From Oscillospiraceae bacterium (GTDB lineage: Bacteria > Bacillota > Clostridia > Oscillospirales > Oscillospiraceae), in assembly GCA_017440925.1 (NCBI GenBank), contig JAFSAP010000003.1, forward strand, positions 1-47,677: a DNA stretch of 47,677 nucleotides, read 5' to 3'. The notes beneath the pieces were generated by a model. The model saw only the letters and a program-made list of their open reading frames with translations. It ran no database searches and had not been told where the DNA came from. Made by a program: the position numbers and the translations under genes. Of the stretch, positions 41,759 through 47,677 are shown piece by piece. Within the stretch, counting starts at the first letter, position 1; each line of letters starts with the position of its first letter.

Positions 41759-42312
41759 TCTATCTGGAATTGCTTCTGGGCTTCCTCCGGGTCGGCTGCT
41801 TCACCTTTGGCGGCGGTTATGCGGCCATTCCGCTGATCCGGGATGTGGTGCTGTCCTATGGCTGGCTGACAGAAGAACGGCTGACCTACATGATCGCCGT
41901 CAGCGAAGGTACCCCTGGCCCTATCATGATAAATCTGGCCACCTATGTGGGCAGCAGTCAGGCAGGTTTTCTGGGTGCCGTATTGGCAACCTTTTCGGTG
42001 GTGTTTCCTTCTTTCTGCGTCATCCTGCTGATACTGATCCTGTTGAAAAACCTGCTTCAGAACCCCAATGTGAAAGCGGTTCTGGCAGGTATGCAGCCCT
42101 GTGTGGTTGGCATCATTATGGCCACCGGCGCTTTTATGACGCTGAAAAGTCTCCGCACAGGCGGTGTGTTGGATGTCCGGTCGGTGGTGATTGCGCTGAT
42201 CCTGGGCGTACTGGTGATCTGGGGCAAGAAGCTGATCAAGCGCAACCTGTCAGCCATTCAGCTGATTTTGCTGTCAGCGGTAATGGGTATTTTGTTTTAC
42301 GGAATCGGATAA
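41755..42312 (+). CDS. Chromate transporter family protein, C-terminal half type
   Basis: The 185-residue product has the same family blocks as its neighbour: LLGFLRVGCFTFGGGYAAIPLIRDVVL (about 5-31) and SEGTPGPIMINLATYVGSSQAG (about 50-71), then four or so membrane segments. It begins in the ATGA overlap with the upstream half gene (ribosome site AGGAGGG), giving a strictly paired layout. The two halves mirror the single long-chain ChrA of other bacteria, from which split pairs are known. Substrate not established. A strong bidirectional terminator follows. Confidence 0.88.
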   Translation: MIYLELLLGFLRVGCFTFGGGYAAIPLIRDVVLSYGWLTEERLTYMIAVSEGTPGPIMINLATYVGSSQAGFLGAVLATFSVVFPSFCVILLILILLKNLLQNPNVKAVLAGMQPCVVGIIMATGAFMTLKSLRTGGVLDVRSVVIALILGVLVIWGKKLIKRNLSAIQLILLSAVMGILFYGIG

Positions 42313-42346
42313 AAAAGATCCTCACCGGATGGTGAGGATCTTTTTT
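42311..42346. terminator. Bidirectional terminator, transporter pair / DUF4230 gene
   Basis: AAAAAAGATCCTCACC (42311-42326) pairs perfectly with GGTGAGGATCTTTTTT (42331-42346); the two convergent stop codons lie in its flanks. Confidence 0.95.
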
Positions 42347-43064
42347 AGTTTTCTATGATCTCGAAAACGATGCTGTAATCGTTTTTCATGGTGGGATTTC
42401 CGGAAATCAGGCCGCTGATGATGGATTTGGCGTTTTCCAAAGCCTTGTCCAGCAGACCGTTTTCAATGGCCCGCTGCTCCATGGCAGTCTGGCCAGCAGC
42501 ATCCACCAGGCGGATATCATCAATGCTGATGGGATTGAATACATTGTCTTTTTCGTCCAGGGTTTCGTAGCTGTCCAGGATCGTTTCATGGGACAGGATT
42601 TGGGCCGCGGGCATGCGGACAGTGATTTCCTTCTGCCGCAGATCCAAAGCTACCGTAATTTGCGTGATATCTACACCGGCTTTGATGACACCGTCCCATT
42701 TGATGATGAAGGACTTGGTGGTGAAAGGAACATCGCGGCCAAACAGCTGCTTGGGGTCAGAATACTGGGCAACATCGGTGTAAAGGTATTCCACAGTGGC
42801 CAGCTCACCGATTTCCTGGATCTCCGCGCGGATCATACCCAGATCGACGGTTTCTTCCACTTCTTCCGATACGGTCACGGGCTCCTTCAGCAGGGCAAGT
42901 TCCGTGGTCAGCTGATCGATCAGCTTTTCGAATCTGGCAGAGGTGAGCCGATAGGTAGCGAATATGGTGATAACCAGCAGGATGGCCACAAGAAGAATCA
43001 GGAGAATGGGAACAATGGGGGGTGTATGTCTGCCGGGGTGCTGCTGTTTTGTGAACTCGCGCAT
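42345..43064 (-). CDS. DUF4230 domain protein, single-pass membrane
   Basis: The 239-residue product has a short cytoplasmic start, one membrane segment (PPIVPILLILLVAILLVITIFATYRL, about 15-40) and an outside DUF4230 domain, recognised by EIQEIGELATVEYLYTDVAQYSD, FIIKWDGVIKAGVDITQITVALD and ITVRMPAAQILSHETILDSYETLDEKDNVFNPI. The domain is widespread in Bacillota and without known activity. AGAAGGGG lies close before the ATG. It starts 45 bases after the aldo/keto reductase gene and has no clear promoter, so the two may share a transcript. Confidence 0.87.
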   Translation of the reverse strand: MREFTKQQHPGRHTPPIVPILLILLVAILLVITIFATYRLTSARFEKLIDQLTTELALLKEPVTVSEEVEETVDLGMIRAEIQEIGELATVEYLYTDVAQYSDPKQLFGRDVPFTTKSFIIKWDGVIKAGVDITQITVALDLRQKEITVRMPAAQILSHETILDSYETLDEKDNVFNPISIDDIRLVDAAGQTAMEQRAIENGLLDKALENAKSIISGLISGNPTMKNDYSIVFEIIEN

Positions 43065-43109
43065 AATTGCCCCTTCTTTCTGTTTGGAGGATGGGAAAAT
43101 GCGGGAAAA

Positions 43110-44117
43110 TTACTTGTCCATCTTTTCGGCAGCTTTTTTCAGCATGGCGCGGATGGGAAGGTTATAGGGGCATCGGGTCTCGCAGACGCCGCAGCCGATG
43201 CAGTCGGATGCCTTCTTGCCCATGGCGTTGTAGCGGCCCAAAGCCCATTCTCCCAGACCATAACGGCTGAGATAGCCTTCGAACAGGAATACACTGGAAA
43301 TGTTGATGCCCACGGTGCAGGGCTGGCAATAGTTGCAGCGGCGGCAGAACTGGGTACCCAGTTCTTTGCGGATGGCTTCCATTTTCTGGATTTCTTCTTT
43401 GGCCAGAGGAGCGGTATCGTTCACCGCAGCCAGATTCTGGTCCAGTTCCGCAGGGTCGGCCATACCGGGGATGGTGACAGTGACGTCGGGATTGGCGCAG
43501 ACAAAACGCAGAGCCAGAGTAGCATCCTCAATGGCACCACCGGCCAGGGGCTTCATGTCGATAAAGCCGATGTTCTTTTCGGCGCAGGCATGGATCAGAT
43601 TGGTGCCGTGGGTTTCCACAATGTTGTAGGGGAACATAATGGTTTCCACCCAGTCCTGCTCCAGAGCCTTCTCAAAGACTTCCAGAGAGTGGGCGGTCAC
43701 ACCGATATGGCCGATTTTTCCGGCTTCCCTGGCTTCCAGCAGCGCTTCCAGCGCACCGCCGGGGGCCATGACCTGCTCAAACTGGGCTGGTGTGGGGTTA
43801 TGTACCTGGTAGAGGTCGATGTAATTGGTGCGAAGATTTGTAAGGCTGATGTCGATATCAGCAGCCATGGCTTCCTTTGTGCGGGACATGCTCTTGGTGG
43901 CCAGGATGAAATCCTCCCGGATACCCTCCAGTGCCTCGCCCAGATAGCTTTCACTGACGGTGTAGCCCCGGGCGGTGTCGATGTAATTGATACCAGCAGC
44001 TTTCAACTGGTGCATCAGCACCTTGGTTCCTGCAGCGTCGATGCGCTGAATGGGAATGCCACCGAAACCCATACGGGAAATCTTCAGACCGGTCTTGCCG
44101 AGAATTCTGTATTCCAT
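43110..44117 (-). CDS. Aldo/keto reductase with C-terminal 4Fe-4S ferredoxin domain
   Basis: The 335-residue product combines an aldo/keto reductase barrel (MEYRILGKTGLKISRMGFGGIPIQ..., GINYIDTARGYTVSESYLGEAL with catalytic Asp-Tyr, FILATKSMSR, IDLYQVHN) with a C-terminal ferredoxin-like part: CRRCNYCQPCTVGI (about 260-275) and CIGCGVCETRCPYNLPI (about 307-323), enough cysteines for one or two 4Fe-4S clusters. Such proteins are common in anaerobic Clostridia; the electron donor and substrate are unknown. The start at 44117 follows GGGAGGA; a longer in-frame reading to 44225 runs through the promoter. Own promoter at 44148-44176. Confidence 0.93.
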   Translation of the reverse strand: MEYRILGKTGLKISRMGFGGIPIQRIDAAGTKVLMHQLKAAGINYIDTARGYTVSESYLGEALEGIREDFILATKSMSRTKEAMAADIDISLTNLRTNYIDLYQVHNPTPAQFEQVMAPGGALEALLEAREAGKIGHIGVTAHSLEVFEKALEQDWVETIMFPYNIVETHGTNLIHACAEKNIGFIDMKPLAGGAIEDATLALRFVCANPDVTVTIPGMADPAELDQNLAAVNDTAPLAKEEIQKMEAIRKELGTQFCRRCNYCQPCTVGINISSVFLFEGYLSRYGLGEWALGRYNAMGKKASDCIGCGVCETRCPYNLPIRAMLKKAAEKMDK

Positions 44118-44147
44118 AGAAAAATCCTCCCAATACGATTTTTCTTT

Positions 44148-44176
44148 ATTATACAGCAAAGTTTTTTCAAATACAA
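44148..44176 (-). promoter_or_regulatory. Sigma-A promoter of the aldo/keto reductase gene
   Basis: Minus strand: TTGTAT (44176-44171), 17 bases, TATAAT (44153-44148). Confidence 0.82.
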
Positions 44177-44225
44177 TGGCTTTGCAAAATCTGGATAAAA
44201 AATGCTCCGGCGCGGCAGCGCCCAA

Positions 44226-44345
44226 GGCTCCCCTGTGTAAGGGGAGCTGTCACGCGAACAGCGTGACTGAGGGGTTGCCACAATCCCTCAGTCTTTTTCT
44301 CTGCTACGCAGAGAAAATCCAGCCCCCTTTACACAAGGGGGCTCT
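44226..44345. repeat. Palindromic intergenic repeat (MITE/REP-like), about 120 bp
   Basis: Five stems lie in succession: GCTCCCC/GGGGAGC, GTCACGC/GCGTGAC, GACTGAGGG/CCCTCAGTC, TTTTCTCTGC/GCAGAGAAAA and AGCCCCCTT/AAGGGGGCT. The two ends are inverted relatives of each other (CCCCTGTGTAAGGGG against CCCCTTTACACAAGGGG). This is the form of a small non-coding element seen in many copies in related genomes. It lies between nrdG and the aldo/keto reductase gene and codes for nothing. Confidence 0.82.
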
Positions 44346-44367
44346 TCGAAGGTGCGGCAAAAAGGAG

Positions 44368-44402
44368 AAAAACGGTTCAACCATGTCGGTTGAACCGTTT
44401 TT
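44368..44402. terminator. Terminator of the nrd operon
   Basis: AAAAACGGTTCAACC (44368-44382) pairs with GGTTGAACCGTTTTT (44388-44402), 5-base loop. On the minus strand it closes the nrdD-nrdG operon. Confidence 0.94.
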
Positions 44403-44407
44403 GACAT

Positions 44408-44920
44408 TTAATATTCTCCTAGCCAGCGGGCAGAGGCGGTGGGTACTGCCTTGCCGGCAGCGAGGCTCTTGGGCACATCCAGGATCCGCTGGTTGCGGCT
44501 GCCCCGGAAAGCAATCTCCAGGCTCTTCTCGGCCATGAGAAAGGGGCCGTCAATGAGAATGTCGATGGTGGCCAGCAATTCTTTCTGGTCCTCAGAGCCA
44601 TTCAGAAGTTCCTCAAAGGTGTAGCCGGAATAGGATGCCACTTCATATCCCTGTGCTTTCAGCAGCCGGGCAAGCTTTGCAAAGCCTGCCGCCTGGGCAA
44701 AGGGCTCGCCGCCGGAGAAAGTCACACCCCGGCACAGGGGATTGGATTTCACCACATCCACAAGTTCCTCCACGGGAACGGTGGTGCCGCAGCCAAAATC
44801 CCAGGTTTCCGGATTGTGGCAGCCGGGACAGTGGTGAGGACAGCCCTGGCAGAAAAAGGTGGTGCGGATACCGGGGCCATCCACGATGCTGTCGCTGACG
44901 ATGCCGCTTAAATCAAGCAT
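44408..44920 (-). CDS. nrdG: Anaerobic ribonucleotide reductase activating protein
   Basis: The 170-residue product is the radical-SAM activase of class III ribonucleotide reductase. The N-terminal IVSDSIVDGPGIRTTFFCQGCPHHCPGCHNPETWDF carries the cysteines for the 4Fe-4S cluster that cleaves S-adenosylmethionine, and VTFSGGEPFAQA is the SAM-binding GGE motif. It places the glycyl radical on the reductase. Its ATG lies inside the end of the 53-residue glycyl-radical gene (8-base overlap), coupling translation of the activase to that of its target peptide. It closes the operon before a strong terminator. Confidence 0.96.
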   Translation of the reverse strand: MLDLSGIVSDSIVDGPGIRTTFFCQGCPHHCPGCHNPETWDFGCGTTVPVEELVDVVKSNPLCRGVTFSGGEPFAQAAGFAKLARLLKAQGYEVASYSGYTFEELLNGSEDQKELLATIDILIDGPFLMAEKSLEIAFRGSRNQRILDVPKSLAAGKAVPTASARWLGEY

Positions 44921-45074
44921 TGCCGTTCAGACCGTGCTTGACGCGGTCCCGCTCCTCAGCCCGCTTGGCATCGTTCCATTTATCCATGGTGCCCACCAGA
45001 TAGCCGGTGATGCGGCGGATCCGCTCGAAACCGACACCCTGGCCCAGCTTTTCGCTCTTGCTCTTAACAGTCAT
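44913..45074 (-). CDS. Stand-alone glycyl-radical domain of anaerobic ribonucleotide reductase
   Basis: This 53-residue protein contains GFERIRRITGYLVGTMDKWNDAKRAEERDRVKHG (about 15-48), the sequence that normally ends NrdD. In E. coli the matching end reads RRVCGYLG...FNAGKQEE. Gly24 in ITGYL is the candidate radical residue. AAGGAGG lies 9 bases before the ATG at 45074. The gene is 97 bases after the end of nrdD, in another frame, and overlaps nrdG by 8 bases. So the radical tail is made as a separate peptide that should dock on the large NrdD protein. The family match is strong; the two-part enzyme is inferred. Confidence 0.85.
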   Translation of the reverse strand: MTVKSKSEKLGQGVGFERIRRITGYLVGTMDKWNDAKRAEERDRVKHGLNGNA

Positions 45075-45109
45075 AGTAATATTCCTCCTTCTGGAATTGA
45101 CAGGTCTTG

Positions 45110-45126
45110 GGAAAGGCATTCTTTCC
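45110..45126 (-). other. Small hairpin between nrdD and the glycyl-radical gene
   Basis: GGAAAG (45110-45115) and CTTTCC (45121-45126) can form a 6-bp stem with a 5-base loop in the 97-base gap. No T-run follows, so it is unlikely to end transcription; it could slow decay or set the ratio of the two products. Confidence 0.4.
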
Positions 45127-45171
45127 ATGGGACCATTATGGCATATTTGGAAAATGTCTTCTGTGACAATG

Positions 45172-47457
45172 TTACTCAATGCCCTGGAAGGCAGGCATTT
45201 CGGGGTACATCCGCTTCAGTTCTTCGATGCGCTCGGGGGCGATCTCCTCACCCTCCCGGCGGCCGCAGCGGGGACAGACATCGCCGATGATACCCACATA
45301 GCCGCAGATGGGGTCGCGGTCAACGGGATGGTTGATGGAGCCGTAACCAACGCCGCAGTCATGCATGTGGCGGACGACAGTCTCAAAGGCTTCCACGTTC
45401 CGGGCGGTATCACCGTCCAGCTCCACATAGCTGATGTGGCCGGCGTTGCACAGGGCGTGGTAGGGGCCTTCCAGGCGGATCTTGTCGTAGACGGAGATGG
45501 GATACCAGACGGGGATATGGAAGGAGTTGGTGTAGTATTCCCGGTCAGTGACGCCGGGGATCTTGCCGTAGCGCTTCTTGTCCATGCGGATAAAGCGGCC
45601 GGACAGACCCTCTGCGGGTGTTGCCAGCAGGGTGATGTTCATCTTCATTTCCTGGGACTTGCTGTCGCAGTAGGAACGCATGAAGTTCAGAATCTCCAGA
45701 CCCTTTGCCTGGATCTCTTCGCTCTGGCCGTGGTGTTTGCCGTAGAGACTGGTGAGCGTCTCAGCAAGGCCGATAAAGCCGATGGACAGAGTACCGTGCT
45801 TCAGAACCTCCCGCAGATCATCCTGCAGCGTCAGATGGTCGCTGTCCAGCCATACGCCCTGGCCCATGAGGAAGGGGTAGTTGTAGATGTGCTTGTTGGC
45901 CTGAATCTCAAAACGGTCCAGCAGCTGTTGGGTAACCAGATCCAGCATATGCTGCAGTTTTTCGTAGAACAGCTTTTCATTGCCCTCAGACTCAATGGCG
46001 ATTCTGGGCAGATTGATGGAGGTGAAGCTGAGGTTGCCACGGGAGTAGGCGATCTGGCGGCTGGGATCATAGACGTTGCCCATAACACGGGTACGGCAGC
46101 CCATGGTGGCCACTTCCGTTTCAGGACGGCCGGGGACATAGTACTGCAGGTTGTAGGGAGCATCCAGGAAGGTATAGTTGGGGAACAGCCGCTTGGCGCT
46201 GACCCGGCAGCTCAGGCGGAAGAGGTCATAGTTGGGGTCACCTTCGTTATAGTTGATGTCTTCTTTGACCTTGAAAATGTGGATGGGGAAGATGCAGGTC
46301 TCACCATGGCCCAGACCGGCTTCCAGAGCCAGCAGAACATTGCGGATGACCATGCGGCCTTCGGGAGAGGTGTCAGTGCCATAGTTGATGGAGGAGAAGG
46401 GAGTCTGGGCACCGGCACGGGAGTGCATGGTGTTCAGGTTGTGGACAAAACCCTCCATGGCCTGGTAGGTATCCCGGTCAGCCTTTTTGAGGGCCCGTTT
46501 TCTGGCCCGGGCGATGAGGCTGTCAGCAGCCTCCTGGGACAGGCTGTACTGCTTCTGCAGACCAACGGAGACGGCGGGATCAAACTGGGAACAGTTTTCA
46601 ATCCGGGCAGTTTCCTTACAGATGCTTTCTGCGGCATTGACAATGCCTTTGATGGTTTCGGCTTCATCCTCCAGATCCAGACGATCCTCCAGGGCTTCCT
46701 TCAGCAGGCGGATATAAGCCTTGCGGTAGGTCTTGGCAACGCCCTCGGCCATGCCATAGTCAAAGTTGGGGATGGACTGGCCGCCGTGCTGGTCATTCTG
46801 GTTGGACTGGATGGCAATGGCAGCCAGGGCGGCATAGCTCTGGATGCTCTGGGGCTCTCTTAAGTAACCGTGGCCGGTGGAGAAACCGCCGTGGAACAGC
46901 TTCAGAATATCGATCTGGCAGCAGGTGGTTGTGAGGCTGTAGAAGTCGAAATCGTGAATATGGATATCGCCTTCCCGGTAGGCCTTGGCATGCTCAGGCC
47001 GCAGCAGGTACATTTCATTGTAAGCTTTGGCACCGGCAGCGCCGATCTGCAGCATGGAGCCCATGGCGGTGTTGCCGTCGATGTTGGCGTTGTCGCGCTT
47101 CATATCGCTGATGCGGGCATCGATGTTGGTGATCTCATCGATGGTCTTCATCAGGGTGGTGTTGGCCTCTCTTGCCCGGGTACGGTTGGCACGGTACAGG
47201 ATGTAAGCTTTGGCAGCGGAGCTGAAACCGTGGTTCATCAGCTGGCGTTCAACGGTATCCTGAATGGCCTCAATGCCGGGGGCCTTCTGGGCGGAGAACT
47301 GGCTTTCCAGATCCCGCTGGACATCGTTGGCAACTCTTGCGGCATCGGCAGCGTTGCCGTCACCGGAGACTTCCAGCGCCCGCAGGATGGCACCGGCGAT
47401 CTTGCTCTGATCGTATAAGACGACACGACCGTCGCGCTTGATAATACTCTGAATCAT
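45172..47457 (-). CDS. nrdD: Anaerobic ribonucleoside-triphosphate reductase, large part without glycyl-radical tail
   Basis: The 761-residue product has an N-terminal ATP-cone (MIQSIIKRDGRVVLYDQSKIAGAILRALEVSG...RVANDVQRDLE, 1-90) for allosteric control and the class III reductase barrel (GHGYLREPQSIQSY, QNDQHGGQSIPNFDYG, CRTRVMGN, RGNLSFTSINLPRIA). It ends in a zinc-ribbon remnant DPICGYVGIIGDVCPRCG (Cys718, 728, 731; Asp where a fourth Cys is often found), then about 29 unrelated residues. The usual RVTGYLVG-type glycyl-radical tail is missing and is supplied by the next gene. The start at 47457 follows AAGGACT; an upstream in-frame ATG at 47502 lies in an NrdR box. It reduces NTPs to dNTPs, without oxygen. 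Confidence 0.95.
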   Translation of the reverse strand: MIQSIIKRDGRVVLYDQSKIAGAILRALEVSGDGNAADAARVANDVQRDLESQFSAQKAPGIEAIQDTVERQLMNHGFSSAAKAYILYRANRTRAREANTTLMKTIDEITNIDARISDMKRDNANIDGNTAMGSMLQIGAAGAKAYNEMYLLRPEHAKAYREGDIHIHDFDFYSLTTTCCQIDILKLFHGGFSTGHGYLREPQSIQSYAALAAIAIQSNQNDQHGGQSIPNFDYGMAEGVAKTYRKAYIRLLKEALEDRLDLEDEAETIKGIVNAAESICKETARIENCSQFDPAVSVGLQKQYSLSQEAADSLIARARKRALKKADRDTYQAMEGFVHNLNTMHSRAGAQTPFSSINYGTDTSPEGRMVIRNVLLALEAGLGHGETCIFPIHIFKVKEDINYNEGDPNYDLFRLSCRVSAKRLFPNYTFLDAPYNLQYYVPGRPETEVATMGCRTRVMGNVYDPSRQIAYSRGNLSFTSINLPRIAIESEGNEKLFYEKLQHMLDLVTQQLLDRFEIQANKHIYNYPFLMGQGVWLDSDHLTLQDDLREVLKHGTLSIGFIGLAETLTSLYGKHHGQSEEIQAKGLEILNFMRSYCDSKSQEMKMNITLLATPAEGLSGRFIRMDKKRYGKIPGVTDREYYTNSFHIPVWYPISVYDKIRLEGPYHALCNAGHISYVELDGDTARNVEAFETVVRHMHDCGVGYGSINHPVDRDPICGYVGIIGDVCPRCGRREGEEIAPERIEELKRMYPEMPAFQGIE

Positions 47458-47483
47458 AGGCTGAGTCCTTTCTCTAACACAGG

Positions 47484-47499
47484 ACACAATATGTTGTGT
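47484..47499 (-). promoter_or_regulatory. NrdR box 1 of the nrd operon
   Basis: ACACAATATGTTGTGT, a perfect palindrome in the NrdR consensus form (ACACwAtATaTwGTgT). It lies downstream of the -10. Confidence 0.9.
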
Positions 47500-47515
47500 C
47501 ATTTTTCAAAAACCT

Positions 47516-47531
47516 CCACAATATATTGCCA
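47516..47531 (-). promoter_or_regulatory. NrdR box 2 of the nrd operon
   Basis: CCACAATATATTGCCA, an NrdR-like box 32 bases (about three helical turns) from box 1 and overlapping the -10, as is usual for paired NrdR sites. Confidence 0.8.
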
Positions 47532-47551
47532 CAGACCATTATCTTTGTCAA
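47523..47551 (-). promoter_or_regulatory. Promoter of the nrdD operon
   Basis: Minus strand: TTGACA (47551-47546), 17 bases, CAATAT (47528-47523). The -10 lies within NrdR box 2, so NrdR with dATP/ATP bound would block it. Confidence 0.75.
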
Positions 47552-47677
47552 GATACAAAACGGTAACAAAAGCACTCCGGTGGAGTGAAAGCTGATTTTT
47601 TCAAGCTTTTTCTGCGGCTATAGGGAGGATATCATACATTGTGGGGCATAAACAGGACTTTTTGTCGAAGTGTAAAA
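47552..47677. other. Non-coding end of window upstream of the nrd promoter
   Basis: No gene is seen. A small CACTCC-GGT-GGAGTG hairpin lies at 47573-47587 and a GAGGATATCATACATTG stretch near 47625 does not match a clear promoter. Confidence 0.5.

Noticed and set aside
44166-44225. Longer N-terminus of the aldo/keto reductase (start 44225)
   Set aside because: It would begin in the intergenic repeat flank and pass through the consensus promoter; ATG 44117 has GGGAGGA and the usual family start.
45007-46863. Long open frame on the plus strand (618 codons) opposite nrdD
   Set aside because: It is antisense to a clear NrdD coding sequence, low in complexity and Gly/Ala/Val-rich, without a ribosome site or family match.

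Overview
The window reads as chromosome from a strictly anaerobic, low-oxygen-tolerance Bacillota, most likely a gut Clostridia of the Oscillospiraceae / Faecalibacterium-Subdoligranulum type. The evidence is indirect: an oxygen-sensitive class III ribonucleotide reductase with its radical-SAM activase, HrcA/CIRCE heat-shock sites, strong AGGAGG ribosome sites, consensus sigma-A promoters, an aldo/keto reductase carrying clostridial-ferredoxin cysteines, and ECF sigma / anti-sigma pairs of a style common in that group. No species is assigned. No phage, insertion sequence or CRISPR array is visible; nearly all the DNA is ordinary chromosomal operons with short intergenic regions.

Layout. 1-640: tail of an unknown gene, then tRNA-Thr(GGT) flanked by two related hairpin units and an 18-bp repeat of the tRNA 3' end. 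645-4299: VanZ-like protein, lipoprotein, DUF554 protein, hairpin-rich spacer, CLC channel. 4326-6488: divergent AraC regulator and MFS carrier. 6578-11238 (minus): a four-gene envelope operon (GT2-GtrA fusion, phosphodiester glycosidase, Pro/Ala-rich membrane protein, PAP2 phosphatase). 11443-14786: MFS carrier overlapping a GH2 glycosidase, then an ArsR regulator. 14901-17461: ECF sigma plus large membrane anti-sigma-like protein. 17511-19893 (minus): polar amino-acid ABC importer. 20281-24543: acyltransferase with zinc ribbon, then CIRCE-controlled clpB. 24687-27436: a second, paralogous ECF sigma/anti-sigma pair. 27482-33364: RluA synthase, ABC exporter, argS and an ABC-F protein. 33666-36864: CIRCE-controlled htpG, then ccdA and a thioredoxin-like lipid/membrane-anchored protein. 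36904-42312: 3-methyladenine glycosylase, an ApgM-serC-serA operon, and a split chromate-type transporter. 42345-47457 (minus): DUF4230 protein, aldo/keto reductase, a palindromic intergenic repeat and the nrd operon.

How parts work together. The nrd operon is the most striking item: the large NrdD stops just after its zinc ribbon, and the glycyl-radical tail that normally follows is encoded as a separate 53-residue protein with its own ribosome site, overlapping the start of the activase gene nrdG. Two tandem NrdR boxes sit on the promoter. The two ECF modules share gene overlap (sigma stop/anti-sigma start), a common extracytoplasmic domain, and similar ECF-type promoter motifs, implying autoregulated sibling signalling systems with diverged sensor C-termini. 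The serine operon supplies SerC and SerA but has an alkaline-phosphatase-superfamily (ApgM-type) enzyme where a phosphoserine phosphatase would be expected. ClpB and HtpG are tied together by perfect CIRCE operators.
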